From: Singulisphaera sp. GP187
GTDB lineage: Bacteria > Planctomycetota > Phycisphaerae > Phycisphaerales > SM1A02
Length of the DNA: 53,718 bases
NCBI GenBank assembly: GCA_945869475.1
Contig: CAMBOV010000018.1
Location: 1-53,718, forward strand
Direction: 5' to 3'
Below the pieces are notes generated by a model, which was not told the origin of the DNA, searched no databases, and saw nothing but the letters and a program-made list of their open reading frames with translations. A program made the translations under genes and the position numbers. This document shows, piece by piece, positions 24,731-33,075 of this stretch (position 1 is its first letter; every line of letters begins with the position of its first letter).

Positions 24731-26197
24731 ATGCCCGTTGCAAGACCTACAGCAGTCGCGTCCCATGGTGGGCTTTCGCACCTGCCACCTCTCGCCATCG
24801 ACCCCACTGTGCGCGCGGCGATCGACCAGATTCTCGTGCAGTTGCGCCGCGCACAGGCCTCACTCACCGGCGCACGCCCAGCAGACCCAGCGAAAGCAGA
24901 GTCCTACTCCGCGTGGATGCAGCGCAACAATGAACTGCGTGGCCGTCCGACGATGTATCCATACGTCGGTGCGGGCTTCGGTCACGGACTGCTCGTCGAA
25001 CTCGCTGATGGAAGTGTGAAGTGGGACATGCTCAGCGGCATCGGCGTGCATATGTTTGGTCACTCCGACGCGCGCATGGTTGAAGCCGCCCTTGAAGGAG
25101 CGCTTTCAGATTTATGCATGCAGGGTCATTTGCAGCACAACACCGACGTGCTTGCGGTCGCAGAGATTCTTGCGAGTGAAGCCGCGCGCACGAGTCGATT
25201 GCGCCACTGCTTCGTCACGAATTCTGGATGCATGGCCAACGAAAACGCGCTCAAGATCTGCCAGCAGAAGACGCAGAGTGCGCCGCGCATTCTCGCATTT
25301 GCAGATTCCTTCATGGGGCGGTCGACGACGATGAGTCAGATCGGCGACACCGCTGCCTATCGGCAGGGACTTGTACTCAACACGCTCGTCGACTACATGC
25401 CGTTTTACGACGCCGCCCTCGCAGAAGAGTCGACGCGCACCACTCTCGCACTGCTCAAGCAGACGATCGCGCGCTATCCCAAGCAGCACTCCTGCTTCGT
25501 GATGGAGGTCGTTCAGGGCGAGGGTGGGTTCAACGTCGCATCGAGGGAGTTTCTCGTCGCGCTGATGCAGACCTGCAAAAATGCATCCATCCCAGTCTGG
25601 GTCGACGAGGTTCAATCGTTCGGTCGCACTGAAAACATGTTTGCGTTTGAGACGCTCGGCGTTGGCGAGTATGTCGACGTCGCCACAGTGGGGAAGCTCT
25701 CGCAAGTCTGCGCGTGTCTCTTCACCCCAGAGTTCAATCCGGGACCTGGACTTCTCGCAGGAACGTTTAGTTCAAGCACGAGTGCCTACCACGTCGGTGC
25801 GCGAGCACTCGAGATACTGCGCACGGGTGGGTATTACGGTCCATCGGGACGCATCGCGAAACTGCACCAGGGCTTTCGCGACTGCGCGCAAGATCTTGTG
25901 CGGCGCCGTCCAGAATTCTTTCCGCCAGTTCTTGATGGCGCTGGCAGAACCCTTCCAAGTGTGATTGGTGGCATCGGCGCGATGTTGCGATTGACTCCGC
26001 TTGGAGGCGACAAAGATCGACTCGTCGCGTTTCTGAAAATCTTGTTCGACGAGGGAGTGATCGCGCTGACGTGTGGTCACGGTCCGTACCACTTGCGATT
26101 TCTTCCGCCGCTTGGCGTGATGGAAGTCGCTCAATTCAAGCCAGTCTTTGCAATTCTTGAGAAGGCTCTCGAGAAAGCGCTCGAGAAGACGAACTAA
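24731..26197 (+). CDS. Class III aminotransferase, probable succinylornithine transaminase
   Basis: 488 residues. PLP-dependent fold-type I enzyme of the ornithine/acetylornithine aminotransferase group. Seen: NSGCMANENALKIC (phosphate-binding region), FVMEVVQGEGG, WVDEVQSFGRTENMFAFE (Asp that contacts the PLP nitrogen) and VATVGKLS with the probable Schiff-base Lys322. Longer than AstC/ArgD (about 400) because of an N-terminal extension of about 60 residues. Placement directly before astA and astD suggests that it converts N-succinylornithine to succinylglutamate semialdehyde (AstC role); the exact substrate is inference. Its 3' end is an imperfect 12-bp tandem repeat encoding LEKALEKALEK. 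Confidence 0.87.
   Translation: MPVARPTAVASHGGLSHLPPLAIDPTVRAAIDQILVQLRRAQASLTGARPADPAKAESYSAWMQRNNELRGRPTMYPYVGAGFGHGLLVELADGSVKWDMLSGIGVHMFGHSDARMVEAALEGALSDLCMQGHLQHNTDVLAVAEILASEAARTSRLRHCFVTNSGCMANENALKICQQKTQSAPRILAFADSFMGRSTTMSQIGDTAAYRQGLVLNTLVDYMPFYDAALAEESTRTTLALLKQTIARYPKQHSCFVMEVVQGEGGFNVASREFLVALMQTCKNASIPVWVDEVQSFGRTENMFAFETLGVGEYVDVATVGKLSQVCACLFTPEFNPGPGLLAGTFSSSTSAYHVGARALEILRTGGYYGPSGRIAKLHQGFRDCAQDLVRRRPEFFPPVLDGAGRTLPSVIGGIGAMLRLTPLGGDKDRLVAFLKILFDEGVIALTCGHGPYHLRFLPPLGVMEVAQFKPVFAILEKALEKALEKTN
26159..26193. repeat. Imperfect 12-bp tandem repeat, about 3 copies
   Basis: GAGAAGGCTCTC, GAGAAAGCGCTC, GAGAAGACG in a row at the 3' end of the aminotransferase gene; it encodes EKALEKALEKT, probably an extended C-terminal helix. 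Confidence 0.75.
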
Positions 26198-26199
26198 AC

Positions 26200-27303
26200 A
26201 TGTTCATCATTCGCCAAGCCATCACTGCCGATATGCCGCAACTCTTGAAGTTGTCGCGGCTCGTGCACTCATTCAATCTGCCACAAGACAAAGATTCGCT
26301 CGCTGCGAAGATCGACCGAAGTCAACGCGCCTTCGCTGGATCGGTCAAAGAAGCCAAGGGTCGCGAGTTTGTCTTCGTGCTCGAGGATCTCGAGAGTGGC
26401 ACAGTCGTTGGCACCAGCGCGGTCTACTCAAAGATTTCGTGGCCGGGCCATCCACACCTTTTCTTCAAAGTGCGCAAGCGCGAGCATTACAGCCGCGACC
26501 TTGGCACGGGACAGGTGCACGTCACGATTCAACTCGACACCGACGAGACGGGACCGAGTGAGATTGGCGGACTCATTCTCGCTCCGGGCTACCGCGGCCA
26601 TCCACAAAAGCTTGGATCGCTTCTTTCGTACGTTCGCTTTCAATACATCGCGATTCACCGCGCGTGGTTTCAATCGCGCATCCTCGCCGAGTTGATGGGA
26701 GCGTTGACCCCCGACAGTCGCTCGTCACTTTGGGATTACCTCGGACGGCGCTTCATCAATCTCTCCTATACCGAAGCAGACACCTTCAATCAGCGAAGCA
26801 AAGAGTTCATTTTGAAGCTCTTTCCAGCGGTTGAGATTTACATCTCGCTTCTGCCACCCGAGGCCCGTCAACTCGTCGGCAAGGTTGGCGACGAGACACT
26901 GCCTGCGCTCAAGATGCTCGAAAAGTTGGGATTCACCGCGCAGGATCACGTCGATCCATTTGATGGTGGTCCCTATCTTCACGCTTCGCGCGACGACATT
27001 CCAATCGTGACACATTCGATCGAGCGAGCGCTTGTTGGTGCGAGTAAGAGCGCGGCGCGCGCAGCATCGATCGAGGTCATGGGCGTGGTTTCGTGCACTG
27101 GCGAGCAGGGATTTCGCGCCGTGCGAAGCGCGTTCGAACTCTCAGCATCCGGTGTGCGACTGCCCGCCAAGACAATCGCCACGCTCGGCGCAGAGTCGGG
27201 CACCAAGATCGGACTCACCGCCTTTGACAAGGGCGGCAACGCGATCGCACTCGAACGAGCGTCGGCTGTACAGAGCACGAAGGGCAGCCGGAGCCGTCGA
27301 TGA
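26200..27303 (+). CDS. astA: Arginine/ornithine N-succinyltransferase
   Basis: 367 residues. Transfers succinyl from succinyl-CoA to the alpha-amino group of arginine (or ornithine), first step of the AST pathway; acetyltransferase (GNAT-like) fold. Seen: MFIIRQAITADMPQLLKL opening, EIGGLILAPGYRGHPQKLG (acyl-CoA site), WDYLGRRFINLSYTEAD and LLPPEARQLVGKV, which are diagnostic for AstA. About 25 residues longer than usual at the C terminus. Starts 2 nt after the aminotransferase stop and overlaps astD by 4 nt (ATGA), so the genes are one operon. No astB is present, which leaves open whether ornithine or arginine is the acceptor. Confidence 0.94.
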   Translation: MFIIRQAITADMPQLLKLSRLVHSFNLPQDKDSLAAKIDRSQRAFAGSVKEAKGREFVFVLEDLESGTVVGTSAVYSKISWPGHPHLFFKVRKREHYSRDLGTGQVHVTIQLDTDETGPSEIGGLILAPGYRGHPQKLGSLLSYVRFQYIAIHRAWFQSRILAELMGALTPDSRSSLWDYLGRRFINLSYTEADTFNQRSKEFILKLFPAVEIYISLLPPEARQLVGKVGDETLPALKMLEKLGFTAQDHVDPFDGGPYLHASRDDIPIVTHSIERALVGASKSAARAASIEVMGVVSCTGEQGFRAVRSAFELSASGVRLPAKTIATLGAESGTKIGLTAFDKGGNAIALERASAVQSTKGSRSRR

Positions 27304-28820
27304 GTGAGGGTGTTCGTCGCGGGCTGCTGGCGCACGAGCCGAGCGACTTCATCGGTGGTCGTTTTCGCCTGCTGCCATCGGTGGTCGGCGAGGCGAGCGC
27401 AGAGCTGATCTCAAGTCATGATCCTGCAGAGCCGAGTGTTGAAGTCTGGTCCGCTGCGGCGCAACTTGCACACGTCGATCTCGCCGTCGCGAGCGCCCGA
27501 GCTGCTGGTGCACTGTGGCGCGCCGCAGGCGATGAGAGTCGTCGAGAGGCGCTTCATGCTCTTGCCGAAGTGTTCGTGGCAGCCGAAGATCGCATCGCAC
27601 GATTGATCACGCTCGAGAGTGGAAAGACTCTCGCCGAGAGTCGACTCGAAGCGAAAGCGCTCTGCGAGAAAATCAAAATCACACTTGAGCCTTCGAGTAC
27701 AGCGCGTGTGCGTGGGTTCGAGTTTGAAGTGACCCCAACGAGACGGGGCGTCTGCGACTTTCGACCCTATGGCGTGATGGCGGTGATGGGTCCATTCAAT
27801 TTTCCTGCGCACCTTCCGAACGGTCACATCGTTCCAGCACTTCTCGCTGGAAACACGGTTGTCTTCAAGCCAAGTGAGCGAACTCCAGCCGTGGGGCAGT
27901 TGCTCGCAGAGTGCGCCGACCGCGCGAACATTCCCCCTGGAGTCTTCAACGTGATCGCAGGTGGACCACTCCTCGCCGCGCGGCTGTGCGGCCACTCCGA
28001 TGTCGATGGCATTCTCTTCACCGGATCGTGGCCAACGGGACGGCGCATCCTCGAAGCGAATCTTGATCGTCCTGGACGGATCATCGCGCTCGAAATGGGC
28101 GGCAGTAACGCAGCGATTGTCTGCGCCGACGCTCACCTGAAGCAAGCGGTGATCGAGTGCGTGCGGTCGGCATTCGCAACGGCAGGGCAGCGGTGTACCT
28201 GCACCCGCCGCATCATCGTTGATGCATCGATCGCGAGCGCATTCATCTCGCTCTTTGCGAAGGTCGCGAGCACGCTCGTGATTGGCTCGGGCGACTCGAG
28301 CGAACCGGTCTTCATGGGGCCGCTCATTTCGAGCGATGCCCGCGACGCAGTCATCAACTTTCAAGCGCGACGGGCGCGTGCGGGGGCGAAGGTCATCCTT
28401 CACGCGCAACCACTTGAGCGCGCAGGATGGTTTCTCACTCCAGGCATCCTGCAGGTTGATCGCTTTGAGCTCGGCCATGATGAAGAGGTGTTCGGTCCCA
28501 TCGTGCAGATTTCAGTTTCGACGAGTGATGACGATGCGATTGCGCAGGCGAACGCATCGCACTTTGGTCTCGCTGCCGCCGTGTTTACCGCGAGCGAAGA
28601 GCGGTGGAAGCGCATGGCGCCTGAGATTCGCTCTGGATGCATCAACTGGAATGTTGGGACGGCGGGTGCGAGCAGTCGTCTGCCGTTCGGCGGACTCGGT
28701 CGCTCGGGAAACAACCGTCCTGCGGGCGCATTCAGTCTCGACTATTGCGCGGCGCCAGTGGCGCAGTTGCACGAACGATCCGATGCAGCAGCGCTGCCGC
28801 AGGGCATGCGACCGTTCTAG
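27300..28820 (+). CDS. astD: N-succinylglutamate 5-semialdehyde dehydrogenase
   Basis: Oxidises succinylglutamate semialdehyde to succinylglutamate with NAD. Seen in 506 residues of an aldehyde dehydrogenase: FNFPAHLPNGHIVPALLAGN, the AstD-specific opening of the coenzyme domain, LEMGG with general-base Glu265, GQRCTCTRR with catalytic Cys299, and the C-terminal CINWNVGTAGASSRLPFGG and NNRPAGAFSLDYC, characteristic of AstD rather than other ALDHs. ATG at 27300 overlaps the astA stop. The ureohydrolase gene follows after 58 bp. Confidence 0.95.
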   Translation: MSEGVRRGLLAHEPSDFIGGRFRLLPSVVGEASAELISSHDPAEPSVEVWSAAAQLAHVDLAVASARAAGALWRAAGDESRREALHALAEVFVAAEDRIARLITLESGKTLAESRLEAKALCEKIKITLEPSSTARVRGFEFEVTPTRRGVCDFRPYGVMAVMGPFNFPAHLPNGHIVPALLAGNTVVFKPSERTPAVGQLLAECADRANIPPGVFNVIAGGPLLAARLCGHSDVDGILFTGSWPTGRRILEANLDRPGRIIALEMGGSNAAIVCADAHLKQAVIECVRSAFATAGQRCTCTRRIIVDASIASAFISLFAKVASTLVIGSGDSSEPVFMGPLISSDARDAVINFQARRARAGAKVILHAQPLERAGWFLTPGILQVDRFELGHDEEVFGPIVQISVSTSDDDAIAQANASHFGLAAAVFTASEERWKRMAPEIRSGCINWNVGTAGASSRLPFGGLGRSGNNRPAGAFSLDYCAAPVAQLHERSDAAALPQGMRPF

Positions 28821-28878
28821 CCACTGGCTTCGGTGAACTGCTGCGGCGAAGAGCCACAGAACTACATACGCTTGGCGC

Positions 28879-29850
28879 ATGCCGACTGAACTCCCAAGCG
28901 GGCGAGTGCAACCGCGCTTCGCAGGACTCTCGACCTTCATGCGGTTTCCGCGCTTGAGCGATCTCAGCCAAGACTCTGCACCCGATTGGATCGTCTACGG
29001 CGCACCATTCGACGGGGGAACAACCTTTCATCCTGGCGCACGATTTGGTCCTCGCGCGATTCGAGATGCGAGTCAGTATCTCAAAGCTGCGAGCATCGAA
29101 CTCGAGGTCGATCTCGCTGCGACCTTCTCGCTTGCTGATGGCGGAGACTCGCCAGTCGCTCCCTATTCGTGCGGTGACACGCTCGAACTCTTGACGACCT
29201 TCGCGCAAGGTCTTGGACAATCATCACACTCGCACCTCTTGGCACTCGGCGGTGACCACTCGATCTCGCTCGCCAACATTCGCGTCGCCTGGGAGCGCGC
29301 GGGACGCCCCGCCACGGGTCTCGCCGCGATCATCTTCGACGCACACATCGACACGGTCGATGTGGTCTGGGATGAGTCGTACGGCCACGCATCTTTTCTT
29401 CGTCGCGCGATCGAAGATGGATGCGTTGATGCCTCGCGCACGATGATCGTCGGCGTTCGCGGCTCGCTCAACACGCTCGACGATCTGCACTTCGCGCGCG
29501 AAAAACACATGACACTTGTGCCGATGAGTCGCTTCATCGATGACTTCGCCGCAGGCGAGCGCGCGGTCCTCGAGTTTCGTGATCGCATTGGCGACGCACC
29601 GGTCTACTTCTCGTGCGATGTTGACGCAGTCGATCCAGCGTTCGCGCCGGGTACTGGCACGCCGGTCTGCGGAGGTTTTTCGTCGTCACAACTGCTTGGA
29701 ATCCTGCGCAGATTTCAAGGTGCGCAAGTTGTCGGAGCGGATGTCGTCGAAGTCTGTCCTGCGCGCGATCAATCGGCGAACACGGCAATGCTCGCGGCAC
29801 AGATCGCTTTCGAACTCTTGTGTCTCGACGCCGTCGGACGGCGCGAGTGA
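28879..29850 (+). CDS. Ureohydrolase of the arginase/agmatinase family
   Basis: 323 residues, two-manganese enzyme that splits a guanidino group to give urea. Seen: PFDGGTTFHPGARFGPRAIRD (agmatinase/guanidinobutyrase-type opening), GGDHS, FDAHIDT and SCDVDAVDPAFAPGTGTP, the complete metal set. Sequence style is closer to SpeB and guanidinobutyrase than to classical arginase, so the substrate is open. In this operon, which has astA and astD but no astB, it may make ornithine from arginine or cleave N-succinylarginine to succinylornithine and urea. A TACATA lies 10 nt before the ATG, so it may also have its own promoter. Confidence 0.88.
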   Translation: MPTELPSGRVQPRFAGLSTFMRFPRLSDLSQDSAPDWIVYGAPFDGGTTFHPGARFGPRAIRDASQYLKAASIELEVDLAATFSLADGGDSPVAPYSCGDTLELLTTFAQGLGQSSHSHLLALGGDHSISLANIRVAWERAGRPATGLAAIIFDAHIDTVDVVWDESYGHASFLRRAIEDGCVDASRTMIVGVRGSLNTLDDLHFAREKHMTLVPMSRFIDDFAAGERAVLEFRDRIGDAPVYFSCDVDAVDPAFAPGTGTPVCGGFSSSQLLGILRRFQGAQVVGADVVEVCPARDQSANTAMLAAQIAFELLCLDAVGRRE

Positions 29851-29897
29851 TTGCACGTTTACCGAATCGGGGAAGCACGCCTGTGCTCGAGTGGGCT

Positions 29898-31526
29898 CTA
29901 GCGAATCGTCACGCTCTCGTGCAGCTCGATCTCGTACACCCCTGACATCTCGGGGGTGCGCAGGAGCCCGCCGTCGAGGTCAAACGTCGGCACGAATCGC
30001 TTGTAGGCCTTGCCGGAGAGCACGATCCAACCGCGTGCGCGAATCTCGTGCGTTCCCGGTGTGAGCGCGAGCGCGGTCACGTAGCGCAGTTGCGATTCGG
30101 GCAGGATGGACAGCGGGGAGTCTGCCGGCTTGAGCGCGCGCCAGAAGCTATCGAGATCGTGATGCATGAGCGACAACGCACTGCTCGCGCTCCACGCACC
30201 GCCATCGACGGAGATTCCGCCAAAGACAAACCGTGGGGTCGCGTCGTCGCCGAGGATGAGCGCGCCAAACTCGGGCGCAACGGTCGCCGTCGTGACGCCG
30301 TCTTTCGTTGCGAGTTCAAGTTCGGCGAGGACAGTCGCGCGCGCGGCGACTTCTCGCGTGCTCTGGGGCACTTTGCCCGACGCGAGCGCCTTGACCAGAA
30401 AATCGAAATCAAACACGGGACGAGATCCATCGGGCGCAGCTTGAGCGATCAAGAGCTGCGCGGCAGTGGCGGCTTCGGCCGGTGAGAGGGTGGCAACAGT
30501 GAGCGATCGAAAAAATCCATGCGGTGGGCTCGTCCATGAGTGGCACCACATTTGCATCGAGAGCGGAAGTTGACTCATCACCCCGAAGCCGCCAGTGACA
30601 GCGAGCAACATCGGCAGTGAAATCATCAGCGCAAAGATCAACATGGGCGCCCAGCGAGATCCCATGGGACGGGAGTGGCGATCGACCGCGCCAGCCTTGG
30701 TGAGATCGCTGCCGCACTCTGGGCAGCGGCTGGGTGTCGCGTCGGCGCAGAGTTGGAAGCATTTCGTGCAGCGCAATCGCCCCGCACGCGACATTGGACC
30801 GATGACCGCGGCGACGATCGTGAGCGGAATCACATACCAACATCCGCTCAGCACGCCCAAGAAAATCGAGCGGCCGAAGATGGCGTAGACCAACGTCCCG
30901 AGGATCGCGCAACCCGCGCCGAGAAAGAGCCAGGAGGGAACCGCTGCGCGCACACGCATGAGCGCGGTCGCGTTGGAGTCGCTTGAAGCGGTGACCGCGT
31001 GCGCCTTCGCGCGGCGATAGGGCGCAGTCACGCCGCGCCAGAGTCGCAGCGCGATGTTCGCTGGTGGACGCAAACTCTCAGCAAGGCGACGCAGTTCGGC
31101 CGTGCGAAACTCGATGGCGCTCATGTCTCGCATCGCGAGCGCTTCCCAGTACGCGAGTAGTTGAGGCTGCGCCGCGGCAGAAAATCCATGACGCTTGCAT
31201 GGAGTCGTATCGACGCGGGTCTTGCACCAGGGACAGGCACAACCACGGGCTTCCCACACCACACCGTGCAACGCGATCCAGCGCGGAGTCGCTCGTCGAA
31301 CCCACGTCCAACTGCCCACGCCAATGAGAAACATCGCGAGCGCGATCCACAGCAAGAAGTGAAGCACGAAGGGCAATTTAATGAACGACCACGCCGCGCA
31401 GAGGCCGACGACGAGGAGCAGGTCCAACAACAGCGTCATGCGAAAGATGAACTGCGCGAGCGCAGAGGGCTTCGCGAGCGCATCCCACTCAGCCTTGGTG
31501 CAAGTCCAGTCGTTTGATTCTGCCAT
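29898..31526 (-). CDS. Multi-span membrane protein with two zinc ribbons, unknown function
   Basis: 542 residues from the ATG at 31526 (an upstream start would add 14). Seen: two helices near 30-75, a CPWC...C knuckle (CACPWCKTR, near 97-105), two more helices near 200-245, a full zinc ribbon (LRCTKCFQLC then RCPECGSDL, near 255-280), one helix near 300-320, and a ~210-residue C-terminal domain that is probably extracytoplasmic (mostly beta strands, ends GVYEIELHESVTIR). Such ribbon-plus-span proteins are common in planctomycetes and uncharacterised. It lies 35 bp downstream of folE on the same strand? No: folE ends at 31562, so both may share a transcript. Confidence 0.75.
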   Translation of the reverse strand: MAESNDWTCTKAEWDALAKPSALAQFIFRMTLLLDLLLVVGLCAAWSFIKLPFVLHFLLWIALAMFLIGVGSWTWVRRATPRWIALHGVVWEARGCACPWCKTRVDTTPCKRHGFSAAAQPQLLAYWEALAMRDMSAIEFRTAELRRLAESLRPPANIALRLWRGVTAPYRRAKAHAVTASSDSNATALMRVRAAVPSWLFLGAGCAILGTLVYAIFGRSIFLGVLSGCWYVIPLTIVAAVIGPMSRAGRLRCTKCFQLCADATPSRCPECGSDLTKAGAVDRHSRPMGSRWAPMLIFALMISLPMLLAVTGGFGVMSQLPLSMQMWCHSWTSPPHGFFRSLTVATLSPAEAATAAQLLIAQAAPDGSRPVFDFDFLVKALASGKVPQSTREVAARATVLAELELATKDGVTTATVAPEFGALILGDDATPRFVFGGISVDGGAWSASSALSLMHHDLDSFWRALKPADSPLSILPESQLRYVTALALTPGTHEIRARGWIVLSGKAYKRFVPTFDLDGGLLRTPEMSGVYEIELHESVTIR

Positions 31527-31561
31527 GGTTGGCTCGGCGGGTGCTCTCAGCGCCGTCCCCG

Positions 31562-32170
31562 CTACCACCCCGAGGCAGGGCCCTGTCCAATTGAAATCAG
31601 GCGCAGGAATTCAGATCGCGTTGCGGGATCCTCAAGAAAAATTCCGGTGAGTTTGCTCGTCGTGGTCCACGCGTGCGGCTGTCGCACCCCGCGATAACAC
31701 ATGCAGAAGTGTCGCGCTTGGATGACGACCGCGGCACCGAGTGGTTGCAAGTGCGTCTGAATCGCGTTGGCGATCTGCGCGGTGAGTTTCTCTTGCACCT
31801 GCAACCGCTTCGAATAAATCTCGACGACTTTGGCGAGCTTTGAGAGTCCAACGACCTTTCCATCAGGGATGTACGCGACGTGCGCCTTGCCGACGAACGG
31901 CACCATGTGATGTTCGCAGTGGCTGTGCACGTCGATGCCACTGAGCAGCACCATCTGGTCATATCCCTCGATCTCAGAAAAGGTGCGAGCGAGTTCGTCG
32001 GCGGGATCCATCGTGTAACCGATGAAGTGCTCACGCATCGCATGCACCACACGCTTGGGTGTATCGATCAATCCTTCGCGGTCGGGGTTTTCACCGATGA
32101 ATGAGAGCATCGCGCGAACGTTGGCCATGGCGGCAAGACTCTCTGGATCGGTCGGTGCAGGTCGTGACAT
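31562..32170 (-). CDS. folE: GTP cyclohydrolase I
   Basis: Converts GTP to dihydroneopterin triphosphate, first step of folate synthesis. Seen in 202 residues: [15 protein letters not shown], the opening signature; [22 protein letters not shown] with zinc Cys and His; [23 protein letters not shown]; and CMCYRGVRQ with the second zinc Cys. Normal length. The ATG at 32170 gives the family start; the frame stays open upstream. It is divergent from the AsmA-like gene: only 28 bp lie between the start codons. Confidence 0.96.
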   Translation of the reverse strand: MSRPAPTDPESLAAMANVRAMLSFIGENPDREGLIDTPKRVVHAMREHFIGYTMDPADELARTFSEIEGYDQMVLLSGIDVHSHCEHHMVPFVGKAHVAYIPDGKVVGLSKLAKVVEIYSKRLQVQEKLTAQIANAIQTHLQPLGAAVVIQARHFCMCYRGVRQPHAWTTTSKLTGIFLEDPATRSEFLRLISIGQGPASGW

Positions 32171-32180
32171 AGAGCGCCCA

Positions 32181-32190
32181 ATGATAGGCT
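32181..32190. promoter_or_regulatory. Overlapping divergent -10 elements (folE / AsmA-like gene)
   Basis: On the plus strand TAGGCT (32185-32190) lies 8 nt before the ATG at 32199; on the minus strand TATCAT (32181-32186) lies 10 nt before the folE ATG. The two hexamers overlap by 2 bp. Confidence 0.5.
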
Positions 32191-32198
32191 CAAGGGGC

Positions 32199-33068
32199 AT
32201 GTCACGCACTCCAACTCCATCGACGCAGCGCAGGGATCGCTCGTCGCTCTCACGCATGATTCGCAAGGTGGTTCTCGCTGTCTCGGTGCTCATCGCAGCG
32301 TGCGTCGTCGCGACGATTTTCTTTCTCGACGCGGCGGCAGCGCGCATCCTGACGACGGCTGGCTCGCACGTTCTTGGAACGACAACGACCGTTCGTTCGG
32401 TGCATTTGGGCATTTTTGAAACCACATCTTCGCTCAATGAACTTCAGATCGCGCAGCCCACCGGCTTCGGCGATGGTGCGATGATCGCTGTGCAGCGGGC
32501 ATCGATCACGGTGGGGCTCAGCGAGTTGCTCAGTCACGACATCCTCATTGATGAGATTCTCATCGACGGGGTCGAGGTGCATCTCGTTGAGGCCGGGGGA
32601 AAGGTCAACCTGCAGGTTGTAGCAAACACGGTCGCTGGAACCGATGATGCTGCGACATCTGCGACGAGCACCACGCCTGCGACCAGCGCGCCGCCGAGCA
32701 GCGGCGCAGTCACGATTCGATCGCTCAAGGTCACCAACATTCGCGTCAATGCAAGTGGAAACTCTGCCCTCGCCGATGGGCAAACCGTGCAAGTGACGAT
32801 CCCAGACATCATCGTCACTGACCTTGGCTCGAAGACTCCGATGAGCGAGGTCGCCACGAGAGTCACAACTGAATTGATGGACCGCCTACTCATTGCGATC
32901 GTCGAAGCGAAGATTCAAGGGCTTCCATCGCAGATGCTCAGCGGACTGACGAGTGCATCTTCGACGCTGAGCGATGTGACCTCGTCGATCTTGCGCGAGA
33001 GTGGCGATGCGATTCAGAAGGGTCTCAAGGGAGCGGGCGACGCGATCAAGGGACTGTTCGGAAAGTAG
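32199..33068 (+). CDS. AsmA-like / DUF748-type membrane-anchored protein
   Basis: 289 residues. Seen: an N-terminal transmembrane helix (about 21-45), then strands characteristic of AsmA-type proteins ([49 protein letters not shown]), a Thr/Ser/Ala linker near 155-170, further strands ([16 protein letters not shown]) and a helical C terminus (about 220-289). AsmA proteins are bridge-like or outer-membrane-biogenesis factors; this one is short and would be a partial relative. A GGGG four bases before the ATG is too close for a normal ribosome site. Confidence 0.7.
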   Translation: MSRTPTPSTQRRDRSSLSRMIRKVVLAVSVLIAACVVATIFFLDAAAARILTTAGSHVLGTTTTVRSVHLGIFETTSSLNELQIAQPTGFGDGAMIAVQRASITVGLSELLSHDILIDEILIDGVEVHLVEAGGKVNLQVVANTVAGTDDAATSATSTTPATSAPPSSGAVTIRSLKVTNIRVNASGNSALADGQTVQVTIPDIIVTDLGSKTPMSEVATRVTTELMDRLLIAIVEAKIQGLPSQMLSGLTSASSTLSDVTSSILRESGDAIQKGLKGAGDAIKGLFGK

Positions 33069-33075
33069 CGCTCAA

